Counted from the first letter of the stretch, positions 52,855 to 61,948 are shown. The stretch is 64,000 bases of DNA from Streptomyces sp. CNQ-509 (GCF_001011035.1 NZ_CP011492.1:3233501-3297500), one strand, 5' to 3'. The notes: generated from the sequence alone by a model not told the origin. Made by a program: numbers and translations.

Positions 52855-53718
52855 ATGCGCGCGGACGGCTGGCACCTCACCGAAGACCTCGACGAATTCC
52901 TGGCCGAAGCGGGGGAGTTCCTGCGCGACCGGCCCGTACCGCACATCATGGCGCTGACCTGGGCGGCCCGGCTGAAAGCGCGCGGCACGGGCCCGTACGG
53001 CGGCGGGCGCCTGCTGCTCGGCCGGCTGTCCCGGGCGGGGTCGGTGGCCGGCGCCTGCCACCAACTGCCGGGCCGCAGCCTCGGCCTCACCCCGCTCACC
53101 CCGGCAGAGACCGACTCCCTCGCCGCGCACCTCGCGGCCCTCGGCCACACCCCGCCCGGCGTCGGCGGCGACCACGACACCACCACGGCCTTCGCGGCGG
53201 CCTGGCAGCGGCACACGGGCGCCACCCCGACCCCCGCCGTCCGCCTCCGGCTGCGCCGCCTCCGTACGCTCACGCCGCCGGATCCCGCGCCGGCGGGGCG
53301 GGCACGGGCCGCGGGCGAGGCGGACCACGAGCAACTCATGGACTTCTGCCGCGGCTTCGCGGCCGACGTCCGCGAGGACGTCACCATCGACGCCGCCACC
53401 TGGCCGACCACCCGCTACGCCGACAAGCACTACACCTTCTGGGAGACCCCGGACGGCACCCCCGTCTCCACGGCCGGCGTCAACCCGGCCGTCGCCGGGC
53501 TCGCCCAGGTCGACCCGGTCTACACCCCGTCCGCCCACCGCGGCCACGGCTACGCGGCCGCGGTGACGGCGGCGGTGACCCGCGCGGCGCTCACCGCGGG
53601 CGCCAGGGAGGTGGCGCTCTTCACCGACGCGACCAACCCGACCAGCAACGCCCTGTACCAGCGCCTCGGCTACGACGTGTTCGCCGACTGGACGACGTAC
53701 ACCTTCGCGCAGGGCTGA
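52855..53718 (+). CDS. GNAT-family acetyltransferase
   Basis: The 287-residue protein has a variable N-terminal domain (1-150) and a C-terminal GNAT domain with V-x-T-P-x2-R-G-x-G-Y in PVYTPSAHRGHGYAAAVTAA and NALYQRLGY near the end. Substrate unknown. ATG 52855. The last 98 bp are overlapped on the opposite strand by the 3' end of a putative membrane protein gene. Confidence 0.85.
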   Translation: MRADGWHLTEDLDEFLAEAGEFLRDRPVPHIMALTWAARLKARGTGPYGGGRLLLGRLSRAGSVAGACHQLPGRSLGLTPLTPAETDSLAAHLAALGHTPPGVGGDHDTTTAFAAAWQRHTGATPTPAVRLRLRRLRTLTPPDPAPAGRARAAGEADHEQLMDFCRGFAADVREDVTIDAATWPTTRYADKHYTFWETPDGTPVSTAGVNPAVAGLAQVDPVYTPSAHRGHGYAAAVTAAVTRAALTAGAREVALFTDATNPTSNALYQRLGYDVFADWTTYTFAQG

Positions 53719-54112
53719 CGAGCATCCTCAGCATGCCGAGCCCCGCGATGACCGCGGCGAGATGCAGCGCGGCGGCGACGGCGGGGCTCTCGGGCAGGGT
53801 GACGTCCGCGGGGCGGGCGAGTGCCACGTACACCGTGAGGGGCAGCTTCCAGCCGCTCCACGCGAAGAGCGAACCGGAACCGAGCCAGCCGAGTCCGAGC
53901 AGGAGCGGGCGGGGTACGGGGGCCGGACGCGTCCGGGCGAGCGACCGGACGGCGGCGGCCCCGGCGAGCGCCCAGAACGCGCTCAGGCCGGTCAGCAGGT
54001 ACCCGTCCGTGCTTCGTTCGCCCGGGTGCGCCACGCCCGCGGTGCCGCCCGCGGCCCAGTACAGCCACACCAGGCCGACGGCGGCGGCGACGCCGGCGGA
54101 CCGGCACGCCAC
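53621..54112 (-). CDS. putative small membrane protein, start uncertain
   Basis: The frame encodes about four hydrophobic segments (VGLVWLYWAAGGTAG, LLTGLSAFWALAGAAA, LLLGLGWLGSGSLFAWSGW, AALHLAAVIAGLGML) in about 120 residues, similar to DUF3995-like actinobacterial membrane proteins. GTG 54112 was chosen for lack of any better start. The last 35 residues are antisense to the GNAT gene, low in complexity and may not be original protein sequence. Real coding is likely; integrity is uncertain. Confidence 0.45.
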   Translation of the reverse strand: MACRSAGVAAAVGLVWLYWAAGGTAGVAHPGERSTDGYLLTGLSAFWALAGAAAVRSLARTRPAPVPRPLLLGLGWLGSGSLFAWSGWKLPLTVYVALARPADVTLPESPAVAAALHLAAVIAGLGMLRMLVSPARRCTSSSRRTRRSRGAGTGRCWSGWSRR

Positions 54113-54424
54113 GGTACGGGGGCCGTCCCCGGCCCGCCCCGTGAACGCCTCCGGCCAGCGCCGCCCCGTATCCCGACCACCGGCCGACTCGGTCCCAGCC
54201 TTCCACCGGATGTCCCTCCCTCGGCAGGAACACCAGGCTCGGCCCTCACCCGCCCCCGTACGTCCACCGCCGGAGGTGTCCGCCTCCCCCGGGCGGCGGG
54301 GCGGGTCTCGTCTTCGAAACGGACGGGCGCCCGGGCGCGCCGGACGAGCCGGTACGCACCGGCCCGGCGGCGGAGTCCGTACGCGCGCGTCACGTACCGC
54401 GTCCCCGGCGGCGTGGGCCGCGGC

Positions 54425-54921
54425 GGGTGCCGCCGTGCGGCGGTTGCACGAGGCACCGCTGCCGCCCTGGCCCGGCCGGCGCCGCCGGGGTCCCGGCGAG
54501 TGGGCGGCGGAACTCGACCGGGAGTGCGACCTGCTCGTGAAGAACGGCATCCTCCCCGCCGACCTGGTCGGCCGCAACCGCCAGGTCGCCGAGACCGCGC
54601 TCCGGCCGTGGGCTCCGGTGTTCGCGCACGGCGACCTGCAGATCCGAGCACGTCTTCGTCGACGGAGACGAGGTCACGGGCATCATCGACTGGTCCGAGG
54701 CGGGCCGGGGCAGTGCCCTGTTCGACCTCGCCACCCTGACGCTCGGGCACGAGGAAAACCTCGACGACCTCCTCGCCGGCTACGGCACCGACGTCGACAT
54801 CGACGCGATCCGCGCATGGTGGTCGCTGCGCAGCCTGCTGGGGGTTCGCTGGCTGGTCGAGCACGGCTTCGACCCGTTCGCACCGGGCTGCGAGGTCGAC
54901 GTGCTGAGATCCCGGATGTGA
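54425..54921 (+). pseudogene. truncated, frameshifted APH phosphotransferase
   Basis: The first frame encodes VRRLHEAPLPPWPGR to WAPVFAHGDLQI and the next frame EHVFVDGDEVTGIIDWSEAG to EVDVLRSRM. These are consecutive halves of one phosphotransferase C-lobe, with catalytic HGDLQ and metal-binding IDWSE. An extra C at about 54642-54645 breaks the frame. The N-terminal lobe of about 130 residues is not recognisable upstream in 54113-54424. It is therefore a double-damaged gene. Confidence 0.8.
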
Positions 54922-54955
54922 GACCGCGCGGCCGCGGTCGCCGCGATCGCGGGAC

Positions 54956-55012
54956 TCGCGATAGTGTCGCGATATGTGGTGTGCGACACACTTGCAAGCA
55001 AAGCGCTTGCAA
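54956..55012. promoter_or_regulatory. operator-like inverted and direct repeats upstream of the XRE gene
   Basis: Three elements are packed in 57 bp: the direct repeat TCGCGATA (54956-54963, 54968-54975), the dyad GTGTCGC / GCGACAC (54964-54970, 54983-54989), and the perfect dyad TTGCAAGC-N5-GCTTGCAA (54992-55012), which ends 30 bp before the ATG. Autoregulation by the XRE protein is likely. Confidence 0.6.
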
Positions 55013-55042
55013 TAGTTAGCACGGGTGCGGCAGCATCAAAGT

Positions 55043-55513
55043 ATGGGTTCGATACACGTCGGCAATCTCGGGGAGTTCCTGCGGGAGCAGCGGCGCAGTG
55101 CGCGGCTCAGTCTGCGGCAGCTTGCCGATGCCGCCGGGGTGTCGAATCCGTACCTCAGTCAGATCGAACGCGGGCTGCGCAAGCCCAGCGCCGAGATTCT
55201 GCAGCAGCTCGCGAAGGCGCTGCGGATCTCCGCCGAGACGCTGTATGTGCAGGCGGGGATTCTGGACGAGCGCCGGGGTGACGGGGCCGACGGGATGGCG
55301 GTGCACACCGCGATACTCACCGATCCCGCGATCAGCGAGCGGCAGAAGCAGGTGCTGCTGCAGATCTACGACTCCTTCCGCAAGGAGAACGCGCGCGAGG
55401 ACGCGGGCGGCGGCGTGGAGGAGGGACAGAGGGAAGGGGATGCCCCGCGGCCGGGTGGCGGGCGGGGTGAGGGCGACGCGAGGCCCGCCAGTGACCGGAG
55501 GAGAAAACCATGA
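55043..55513 (+). CDS. XRE-family regulator coupled to HBHA-like gene
   Basis: The 156-residue protein has a clear HTH_XRE domain (LGEFLREQRRSARLSLRQLA, GVSNPYLSQIERGLRKPSAE), a short helical middle (ISERQKQVLLQIYDSFRKEN) and a disordered Gly/Arg/Glu tail. ATG 55043 (MGSIHVGNLGEF) fits related proteins; a GTG at 55025 is possible. No ribosome site is seen, so the mRNA may be near-leaderless. The stop overlaps the next ATG (ATGA), a conserved coupling with the helical protein downstream. Confidence 0.9.
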   Translation: MGSIHVGNLGEFLREQRRSARLSLRQLADAAGVSNPYLSQIERGLRKPSAEILQQLAKALRISAETLYVQAGILDERRGDGADGMAVHTAILTDPAISERQKQVLLQIYDSFRKENAREDAGGGVEEGQREGDAPRPGGGRGEGDARPASDRRRKP

Positions 55514-56145
55514 CCATGACCGACGACGTACGCAAGACGCTCAGCGACCCCACGCCCCTCTACGCCGTCGCGGGTACCGCCGATCTGGCGCTGGAGAAGC
55601 TGCGTGAGGTGCCCGCGCTGGTGGAGCGGCTGCGGGCCGAGGCGCCCGAGCGGCTGTCCGCGGTGCGCGAGACCGACCCGCGTGAGGTGCAGGAGCGGGT
55701 GTCGAAGCAGGCCAAGGAGGCGCAGGCGAAGGTCGCCGAGCGGCTCGGCGACCTGGACACCGACATCAAGAAGCTGCGCGAGACGGCGCAGGACCTCGCC
55801 CTTCAGGGCGTCGGTCGCGCCGCCGAGTACGCGGTGAAGGCCCGCGAGACCTACGACGAGCTGGCCGAGCGCGGTCGCGGTGCCGTCGCGGAGTGGCGCG
55901 GCGAGACCGCCGACGCGGTGCAGGTGACCACCGAGATCATCCGGCCCGGTGGCGAGAAGACCGCCGCCGGGGAGGGCGTCGCCGACAAGGGTGCCGACGA
56001 GGACGTCGCCGCTGACGACGCTCCCGCCGCCGGCAAGCCCGCCGCGAAGAAGGCCGCCCCCCGCAAGCGGGCCCCCCGGGCCGGCGCCAACGGCACCGCG
56101 AAGAAGTCCGCCGCCAAGAAGAACACCCCCAAGGCGGACTCCTGA
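55510..56145 (+). CDS. HBHA-like helical protein with Lys/Ala-rich tail
   Basis: The 211-residue protein has long amphipathic helices over 20-140 (EVQERVSKQAKEAQAKVAER, DLDTDIKKLRETAQDLALQG), resembling the coiled coil of mycobacterial heparin-binding haemagglutinin. A C-terminal Ala/Lys/Pro/Arg tail (KPAAKKAAPRKRAPRAG) of histone-H1/HBHA type follows. No signal peptide. In Streptomyces such proteins may bind membranes, polyanions or DNA. ATG 55510 follows GGAGGAG. A perfect terminator follows. Confidence 0.85.
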   Translation: MTMTDDVRKTLSDPTPLYAVAGTADLALEKLREVPALVERLRAEAPERLSAVRETDPREVQERVSKQAKEAQAKVAERLGDLDTDIKKLRETAQDLALQGVGRAAEYAVKARETYDELAERGRGAVAEWRGETADAVQVTTEIIRPGGEKTAAGEGVADKGADEDVAADDAPAAGKPAAKKAAPRKRAPRAGANGTAKKSAAKKNTPKADS

Positions 56146-56151
56146 GCTTCA

Positions 56152-56182
56152 CGCCCCGGGCACCCCTCGCGTGCCCGGGGCG
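56152..56182 (+). terminator. terminator after the HBHA-like gene
   Basis: CGCCCCGGGCAC (56152-56163) and GTGCCCGGGGCG (56171-56182) form a perfect 12-bp stem with a 7-nt loop, followed by TTAT. Confidence 0.85.
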
Positions 56183-56239
56183 TTATCCGGGTACGGTGTC
56201 TGCGCCGGATCCCTGAACACTGAGTCGGACTAATAGGCG

Positions 56240-56581
56240 GTGGACCGCGTGCTCATCTCTGGCTTCTACTCGTTGCTCGGGCTGCTCAGCCTGGCCTTGA
56301 CGGTGTTCGCCGGGGCGGCCCTGATCCTGGCGGCCCTGGCCCGCGAGGACGCGTACCGCGCCGCCGACAAGAACACCAAGCAGTTCTGGCTGATCATCCT
56401 CGGCGTCGGCTTCGCCGTGATGGTCATCTTCCCGATCATGTCGTTCCTGCCGATCATCGCGCTGATCGCGGCCATCGTCTTCATGGTGGACGTGCGGCCC
56501 GCGCTCAAGCAGGTCGGCGGCGGGCGGCGACGCGGGGGCAGCAGCTCCGACGGGCCCTACGGCCCGTTCAACGGGCGCTGA
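56240..56581 (+). CDS. DUF2516 membrane protein
   Basis: The 113-residue DUF2516 protein has three hydrophobic helices (about 8-33, 48-66 and 68-84), the conserved KNTKQFWLIILGVGF and VDVRPALKQVGGG, and a short polar tail. Conserved in actinobacteria next to the XRE/HBHA-like pair as remembered; function unknown. GTG 56240. Confidence 0.9.
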   Translation: MDRVLISGFYSLLGLLSLALTVFAGAALILAALAREDAYRAADKNTKQFWLIILGVGFAVMVIFPIMSFLPIIALIAAIVFMVDVRPALKQVGGGRRRGGSSSDGPYGPFNGR

Positions 56582-56596
56582 CCCGCGCGTCCGCGC

Positions 56597-58084
56597 TCAC
56601 GACATCCGGTCCCCGGGTCCGCAAGGGCCCGGGGGCCGATCCAGTAGCAGCACCGCCACGTCGTCGGTGAGGTCGCCGCCGTTGAGCGCCCGCGCCTCGG
56701 TGACCGCGCCGTGCAGCAGATCGTCGCCGGCCAGGCCCTGGTCCAGCAGCCTGCCGACCAGCGCGAGCATGCCGTCCTGGCCCAGCCGGCCGCGGCCAGG
56801 ACCCGTACGGCCCTCGATGAGGCCGTCGGTGTAGAGCATCAGGCTCCAGGCCCCGCCCAGCTCCACCTGCTGACGCGGCCAGCGGGCGCGCGGCAGCAGG
56901 CCGAGCGCCGGGCCGCCCAGCTCCTGCGGCATCAGCCGCGGCCGGCCGCCCGGGACGGCGACCAGCGGCGCCGGGTGGCCCGCCAGGTAGAGGCCGGCGC
57001 GGCGGGCATCCGGGGAGACGTCGACGGTGCACATCGTGGCGAATATCTCGTCGTCCGCCCGCTCGTTCTCCAGCACCTGCTGGAGCGTGGCCAGCAGCTC
57101 GTCGCCGACCAGGCCGGCGAACGTCAGCGCCCGCCAGGCGATGCGCAGTTCCACGCCGAGCGCGGCCTCGTCCGGGCCGTGGCCGCAGACGTCGCCGATC
57201 ATGGCGTGCACCGCGCCGTCGGGGGTGCGCACCGCGTCGTAGAAGTCGCCGCCGAGCAGTGCGCGGGTGGGGGTGGCGCCGGCGGCGGGCGGCGGCAGGC
57301 CGGGGCGGTAGCAGGCGGCGAAGCCGAGGCCGGAGCCGGCGAGCAGCGGCGTGGGCAGCAGCCCGCGCTCCAGCCGGGCGTTCTCCTGCGCCCGCAGCCG
57401 CGAGGCCGTCAGCCGGCTCTGCGCCAGGTCGGCGCGCTTGCGCTCCACCGCGTACCGGATGGCCCGGCCGAGCACCCGGCCGTCCAGCTCGCCGCGGAAG
57501 AGGTAGTCCTGCGCGCCGACGCGGACGGCCTCGGCGGCCAGCTCGACGTCGTCCTCGTCGGTGAGCGTCAGCACCGCGTGCAGCGGCGCCATGGCCAGCA
57601 CCTCGCGCAGCGCCCCCAGCTCGTCGCCCTCCTCGGCCGGTTCGCCGTCGTCCGCGGCGGCCGCCTCGCCGGTCACGCTGAGGTCCAGCAGGATGCAGTG
57701 CACGTCGGGGCCGAGCAGCCGCTCCGCCTCCGTGAGGTTGCGCGCCGTACGCACCCGGATCCGCTCGCCGTGGCGCCCGGCGCCCGCCTGCTCCAGCAGC
57801 CGCGCGATGCCGGGACCGCTGCCCGGCTCCGCCTCTATCAGCAGCAGCGTCAGCGCCTCCGGCACCGCCCGCTGGCGCGCGTGCGGCTGCCCGGGCACCG
57901 GGCCGTGGCCCGAGCGCTGCGCCGGCAACGGCGCGTGCGGCTGCGGCGACGGCGCGTGCGCGGCCGACGGCAGCGGGTGCCGTCGCCGCGTCGCGGCCTG
58001 CGTCTCGGCCACCCCGGCACCTGCGGCGGACTGGTCAGTTCCGCCGGACGATCCGGAGGCCGGGGAACGCCCGGGTACGGGCAT
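56597..58084 (-). CDS. receiver-like plus PP2C (SpoIIE-type) phosphatase
   Basis: The 495-residue protein has a disordered N-terminus (1-75), a receiver-like domain (78-210) with Asp134 in ILLDLSVTG, a short coiled coil and a PP2C domain with metal Asp in GGDFYDAV, GDVCGHGPDE and LTDDVAVLLL. The receiver keeps the Asp, but the usual DD pair is Glu84/Glu86 and the Lys is replaced (DYLFRGELDG), so classical phosphorylation is doubtful. It probably dephosphorylates an anti-anti-sigma factor. ATG 58084. The 242 bp upstream hold its promoter and no gene. Confidence 0.9.
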   Translation of the reverse strand: MPVPGRSPASGSSGGTDQSAAGAGVAETQAATRRRHPLPSAAHAPSPQPHAPLPAQRSGHGPVPGQPHARQRAVPEALTLLLIEAEPGSGPGIARLLEQAGAGRHGERIRVRTARNLTEAERLLGPDVHCILLDLSVTGEAAAADDGEPAEEGDELGALREVLAMAPLHAVLTLTDEDDVELAAEAVRVGAQDYLFRGELDGRVLGRAIRYAVERKRADLAQSRLTASRLRAQENARLERGLLPTPLLAGSGLGFAACYRPGLPPPAAGATPTRALLGGDFYDAVRTPDGAVHAMIGDVCGHGPDEAALGVELRIAWRALTFAGLVGDELLATLQQVLENERADDEIFATMCTVDVSPDARRAGLYLAGHPAPLVAVPGGRPRLMPQELGGPALGLLPRARWPRQQVELGGAWSLMLYTDGLIEGRTGPGRGRLGQDGMLALVGRLLDQGLAGDDLLHGAVTEARALNGGDLTDDVAVLLLDRPPGPCGPGDRMS

Positions 58085-58326
58085 CGCTCTTCCTTCCCTC
58101 CCCCCGAGGGTGACGGCCGGGCGCGAGCGCGCTCGCGGCCGTGGGCGGCGGCTCGTGCCGTTCCTCCGGCAAAACCGCCAAGGAGGGACCCTAGCGTGAT
58201 CACCCGCCGGCAGGAACGGGCGACGCGGCCTGGAAGACGGCCGCTCCCCCGGTCCTTTGCCCTGCTCGGAGGGGTCGCGCCGGGCCCTCCCGGTCCGAAT
58301 CCGTCAGGTCGGTCACATGACGCAGA

Positions 58327-59385
58327 TCACGCGTCGGGACGCACCACTGCCTTGATCGGCATGCTGCCCGCGCCCGCGACGGTCACCTGCCGGCCGGGCC
58401 GCGGCGCGTGCACGATCGCGCGGTCACCGACATATATGCCGACGTGGCTGGCGTCGGAGTGATAAATGATCAGGTCGCCCGGGCGCATCTCGCTCACGTC
58501 GATCCGCGCCAGCCCCGCCAACTGGGTCTGCGAGGTCCGCGGGATCCTTACCCCCGCCGCCTCCCAGGCGCGCATCGTCAGCCCCGAGCAGTCGAACGTG
58601 TCCGGCCCCTCCGCGCCCCACACGTAGTCCTTGCCGAGCTGGTCCGTGGCGTACGCGACGGCCTTCCGGCCGGCGGGCGTCGCCTCGGCGTCGATCTCGT
58701 CGAGGATCCCGGAGTCCAGCCAGCGCGCCTGCGCCTCGCGGGCACGCTGCCGCTCCAGCCGGCGCAGCCGCTCCCGCTCCTCGGCCTTGAGCTTCTTCTC
58801 CAGCTCCTTCGCCTCGGCGAGGCGCTCCTCTATCCGCTCCTTCGCCCCGGCCTTGGCCTCGCGGCTGCGCTCCAGCCGCTCGTACGTCCCGGCGGCCTTC
58901 TTCGCATAGCCGTCCAGCCGCTGCTGCGTGCCGGTCACCTCGGTGATCAGCCGCCGCTGCGCGTGCTGCCCCTTGCGGGCCAGCCGCAGGTCGTCGACGA
59001 ACTCCTCCGGATCGTCGCTGAGCAGCAACTGCGCCTCCATCGGCACCCCGCCGCCGCGATACTGCGCCCGGGCCAGCGCGCCCGCCTCGTCCTTCAGCCC
59101 GGCCAGCCGCTCGCTCGCGTCGGCCACGGCCTCGTCGAGCCGCTCGACCTCCTTGCGCTGCTTCTTCGCTTTCTCCTCCGCGTCGTTGTACGCGTCGGTG
59201 GCGGCCTCCGCCTCGCGGTACAGCCGCTGCACGCGGGCGTGCACCTCCTCGACCGTCGGCTTCGGCTCCGCCTCGGCGACCGGCCCTGTCAGCGGCACGA
59301 ACAGCGCCAGCAGGCCGGTCAAAGGCAGGACGATGCTCCTGCGCCGGCGCGCTCCCGCCGCCTGCGCCTCCCCGATTCCGCGCAT
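58327..59385 (-). CDS. secreted NlpC/P60 endopeptidase with coiled coil (RipA-like)
   Basis: The 352-residue cell-wall hydrolase has a signal peptide (RRRRSIVLPLTGLLALFVPL, cleavage near AEAEP), a long coiled coil (35-215) and a C-terminal NlpC/P60 domain with Cys in DTFDCSGLTMRAW, His in SDASHVGIYVG and HAPRPG. It cleaves gamma-D-Glu-meso/LL-DAP bonds in peptidoglycan. ATG 59385 was preferred (GGGGGAG upstream, proper signal peptide) over 59445. DnaA-box-like sites lie 130-150 bp upstream. Confidence 0.92.
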   Translation of the reverse strand: MRGIGEAQAAGARRRRSIVLPLTGLLALFVPLTGPVAEAEPKPTVEEVHARVQRLYREAEAATDAYNDAEEKAKKQRKEVERLDEAVADASERLAGLKDEAGALARAQYRGGGVPMEAQLLLSDDPEEFVDDLRLARKGQHAQRRLITEVTGTQQRLDGYAKKAAGTYERLERSREAKAGAKERIEERLAEAKELEKKLKAEERERLRRLERQRAREAQARWLDSGILDEIDAEATPAGRKAVAYATDQLGKDYVWGAEGPDTFDCSGLTMRAWEAAGVRIPRTSQTQLAGLARIDVSEMRPGDLIIYHSDASHVGIYVGDRAIVHAPRPGRQVTVAGAGSMPIKAVVRPDA

Positions 59386-59515
59386 GCGTCTCCCCCACTC
59401 CCCCGATCGTGGTCCGCGGGCCCCTCCTTCCGGCGGGCCCGTCACGGGGCTCTGGCCAGCCCCGCGCGATCACATGCCTCGGATGCTGCCATATCCGCCG
59501 CAACTCCCGCAGCCC

Positions 59516-59537
59516 TCATCCACAGACCTGTGGATAA
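59516..59537. promoter_or_regulatory. inverted pair of DnaA-box-like sequences
   Basis: TCATCCACAG (59516-59525) and TGTGGATAA (59529-59537; TTATCCACA on the minus strand) face each other across 3 bp. TTATCCACA is the bacterial DnaA-box consensus and the other copy differs at one base. Located upstream of the NlpC/P60 gene. Confidence 0.5.
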
Positions 59538-59574
59538 CCGGATGAGAAGTTGCAACACGGCTGGGACACGGGGT

Positions 59575-59765
59575 GGTTCGGGGAGGTGCGGGAGGTTCGA
59601 GTGATTCTGGAGGTTCGGGGGATTTCGGGGGCTCCGGGGAGTTCGGGGCGGCGGAGGGTTCAGGGGTTCAGGGGTTCAGGGGGTCCCGGCGGGTCCGGAG
59701 GATTCGGAGGATTCGGAGGGCCCCCCGGGGGTTCCAGAAGGTTCGGGAGTCCCCGGAGGTTCGCA
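59575..59765. repeat. G-rich degenerate short tandem repeats
   Basis: About 190 bp made of GGTTC/GGATTC-type units on the plus strand, including three perfect GGTTCAGG octamers (59657-59680) and two GGATTCGGA nonamers (59700-59717). It lies between the NlpC/P60 gene and the 3' end of the carboxypeptidase gene. Open frames through it encode only Gly/Ser/Phe repeats and are unlikely to be genes. With this repeat and the DnaA-like pair, the 397-bp gap 59386-59782 holds no CDS. Confidence 0.7.
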
Positions 59766-59782
59766 CGCGAAGCCGCCCGCCC

Positions 59783-61345
59783 TCAGCGGCAGCCGCAGCT
59801 CGCCACCGCCGCCGCCATCCGGTCCAGCGCGTCCCCCGCCCCCGTGCGGTCCGTCGCGCCCATCGTGAAGAACGCGAACGCCAGCAGCCGCCCGTCCGCG
59901 TCCACCACCGTCCCCGCCAGCGAGTTGACCCCCGTCAGCGTCCCCGTCTTCGCCCGCACCACGCCCCGCGCCGCCGCCGTGTCCCCGGCGTCCGAGCCGT
60001 CCGCGCCGGCGTCCCCGTACCGGTCCCGCAGCGTGCCGTTGAACCCCGCCACCGGCAGCCCCGTCAGCAGCGACCGCAGCTCCGGGCGGTCCGGGTCCGC
60101 CGCCGTGACCAGCAGCCGGGCCAGCAGGTCCGCCGAGACCCGGTTGTCGCGGCTGATGCCGCTGCCGTCGGCGAACCGCGCCCCGCGCACCGGCAGTCCC
60201 AGCTTCTTCAACTGCCCCGCGACCGCCTTCCCCGACCCCGCGAAGCTCGCGTCCCGTCCCGCCGCGATCGCCGTCTGCCGGGCCAGCGCCTCCCCGAGGT
60301 CGTTGTCGCTGTACGTCAGCATCCGCTCGGTCAGCTCCGCCAGCGGCGCCGAGTACGTCGCCGCCAGCTCGCCCGCCTTCTCCGGCACCCGTTCGGCCCG
60401 CGGCTCGCCCGCGACCCGTACGCCCGCCTCGCGCAGTTCCCCGGCGAAGGCGTCCGCCGCGTCCCGTGCCGGATCCGTGCCGCGGGGCGCCGGGCCGTGC
60501 CAGGAGTCGTCGAGCCGGGCCTCGTTCACCATGAGCGGGGTGACGGGGGCGATGTTCTCGTTCGGCCCGATCTCGTGCAGGACGTCTCCGGCGTACGCGG
60601 TGGCGTCGTACCGTACGGCCACCTTCCGCACGCCGTCCTTCTTCAGCTTCCGCGCCGTGTCCCGCGCCAGCCCCTTCAGCCGCTTCGCGGACAGCGTGGG
60701 GTCGCCGCCGCCGACGAGGAAGACCTCGCCGCCCTCGGCGAGCGAGGCGGTCGGGATGCGGTGGTCGGGGCCGAGGGCGGCGAGGGCGGCGGCGCCGGTG
60801 GCCAGCTTGACCGTGGAGGCGGGGACGACGCCGGTGGTCTCGTGCGCGCCGTACAGTTCGCGGCCCGTGGTCACGTCCCACACGGCCGCGGTGGTCGGCG
60901 AGCCGAGCGCGGGGTCCTTCAGCAGCGGCGCCAGCTCCTTGGCGAGCCCGGCGCCGGTCGGCCGGGGGGCGGCGACCGGCCTCGTGCCGTCCTGCGGGCC
61001 GAGCGGGGTCAGCACCCGCGGAGCGCCCGCGCCGGCGCCCTGCAGGCCGTCTCCGGGGGCGCCCTTGCCCGGTACGCCGTCGGAGGAGCCGTGATCCGCG
61101 TCACCTGTACGGCCTCCGGCGGCATCCGCGCGCGCGGCCGTCTGCTTCTCCGCCGTACGCTGACCCGAGTCCCAGGGCCCCGCCGCGGCGATCATGCCGG
61201 CGGCGAGGACGCCGCCCAGCGCGCCGGACGCGGCCACCAGCCGCACCGTACGCCGGGTGTGCAGGGGCTGCGCTTCCCACCGCCGGGTCCAGTGCCGTAC
61301 CCAGCGGGCGGCCTTCCGCCGTGCCACCGCGACCCTGACCCTCAC
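59783..61345 (-). CDS. dacB: D-alanyl-D-alanine carboxypeptidase / PBP4-type endopeptidase
   Basis: The 520-residue class C low-molecular-mass penicillin-binding protein has a basic N-terminus, signal anchor (about 37-55), linker and peptidase S13 domain with SxxK in [10 protein letters not shown], SxN in [10 protein letters not shown] and KTG in [10 protein letters not shown]. It trims or cuts peptidoglycan cross-links. GTG 61345 has AAAGGGG upstream; GTG 61390 in the same frame is an alternative that would be leaderless. Divergent from ppa, an arrangement conserved in Streptomyces. Confidence 0.9.
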   Translation of the reverse strand: MRVRVAVARRKAARWVRHWTRRWEAQPLHTRRTVRLVAASGALGGVLAAGMIAAAGPWDSGQRTAEKQTAARADAAGGRTGDADHGSSDGVPGKGAPGDGLQGAGAGAPRVLTPLGPQDGTRPVAAPRPTGAGLAKELAPLLKDPALGSPTTAAVWDVTTGRELYGAHETTGVVPASTVKLATGAAALAALGPDHRIPTASLAEGGEVFLVGGGDPTLSAKRLKGLARDTARKLKKDGVRKVAVRYDATAYAGDVLHEIGPNENIAPVTPLMVNEARLDDSWHGPAPRGTDPARDAADAFAGELREAGVRVAGEPRAERVPEKAGELAATYSAPLAELTERMLTYSDNDLGEALARQTAIAAGRDASFAGSGKAVAGQLKKLGLPVRGARFADGSGISRDNRVSADLLARLLVTAADPDRPELRSLLTGLPVAGFNGTLRDRYGDAGADGSDAGDTAAARGVVRAKTGTLTGVNSLAGTVVDADGRLLAFAFFTMGATDRTGAGDALDRMAAAVASCGCR

Positions 61346-61431
61346 CAGGGACCAGCCCCTTTCGCCACCACCCCGCTGCGTGGGGGACACTTAATCATCT
61401 GAACCATGCTGATCTTGAAGGAGAGCCACCC

Positions 61432-61926
61432 GTGGAGTTCGACGTCACCATCGAGATCCCGAAGGGTTCGCGGAACAAGTACGAAGTCGATCACGAGACG
61501 GGCCGGATCCGCCTGGACAGGCGGCTCTTCACCTCGACCAGCTACCCGGCAGACTACGGCTTCATCGAAGGCACGCTCGGAGAGGACGGCGACCCGCTGG
61601 ACGCGCTGGTCCTTCTGGACGAGCCGACGTTCCCCGGATGCCTCATCGCGTGCCGCACGATCGGCATGTTCCGCATGACCGACGAGGCCGGCGGCGACGA
61701 CAAGGTGCTGTGCGTGCCGGCGCACGATCCGCGGGTGGAGCACCTGCGGGACATCCACCACGTGTCGGAGTTCGACCGGCTGGAGATCCAGCACTTCTTC
61801 GAGGTGTACAAGGACCTGGAGCCCGGCAAGTCCGTGGAGGGCGCGAGCTGGGTGGGCCGCCAGGACGCGGAGGCGGAGATCGAGGCGTCCAAGAAGCGCC
61901 TGGAAGCCTCGGGCGGCCACCACTGA
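61432..61926 (+). CDS. ppa: inorganic pyrophosphatase (family I)
   Basis: Hydrolyses pyrophosphate to two phosphates, pulling biosynthetic reactions forward. The 164-residue protein shows the family I active-site block [16 protein letters not shown] (D-x4-D pattern), [13 protein letters not shown] before it, and [20 protein letters not shown] near the end. GTG 61432 follows GAAGGAGAG. It ends in a hairpin terminator and is divergent from dacB. Confidence 0.97.
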   Translation: MEFDVTIEIPKGSRNKYEVDHETGRIRLDRRLFTSTSYPADYGFIEGTLGEDGDPLDALVLLDEPTFPGCLIACRTIGMFRMTDEAGGDDKVLCVPAHDPRVEHLRDIHHVSEFDRLEIQHFFEVYKDLEPGKSVEGASWVGRQDAEAEIEASKKRLEASGGHH

Positions 61927-61948
61927 CGGGCCACTGACGTACGTCCTA

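Noticed and set aside
59386..59560. Possible c-di-AMP (ydaO-type) riboswitch upstream of the NlpC/P60 gene, as seen for other Streptomyces wall hydrolases
   Set aside because: The leader is short and the conserved ydaO core elements could not be found. Only the DnaA-like dyad stands out.
59550..61094. Long plus-strand frame encoding GGSGGFGG-type repeats running into the dacB antisense
   Set aside because: The repeat peptide comes from micro-repeat DNA and the remainder is antisense to a clear PBP4 gene.
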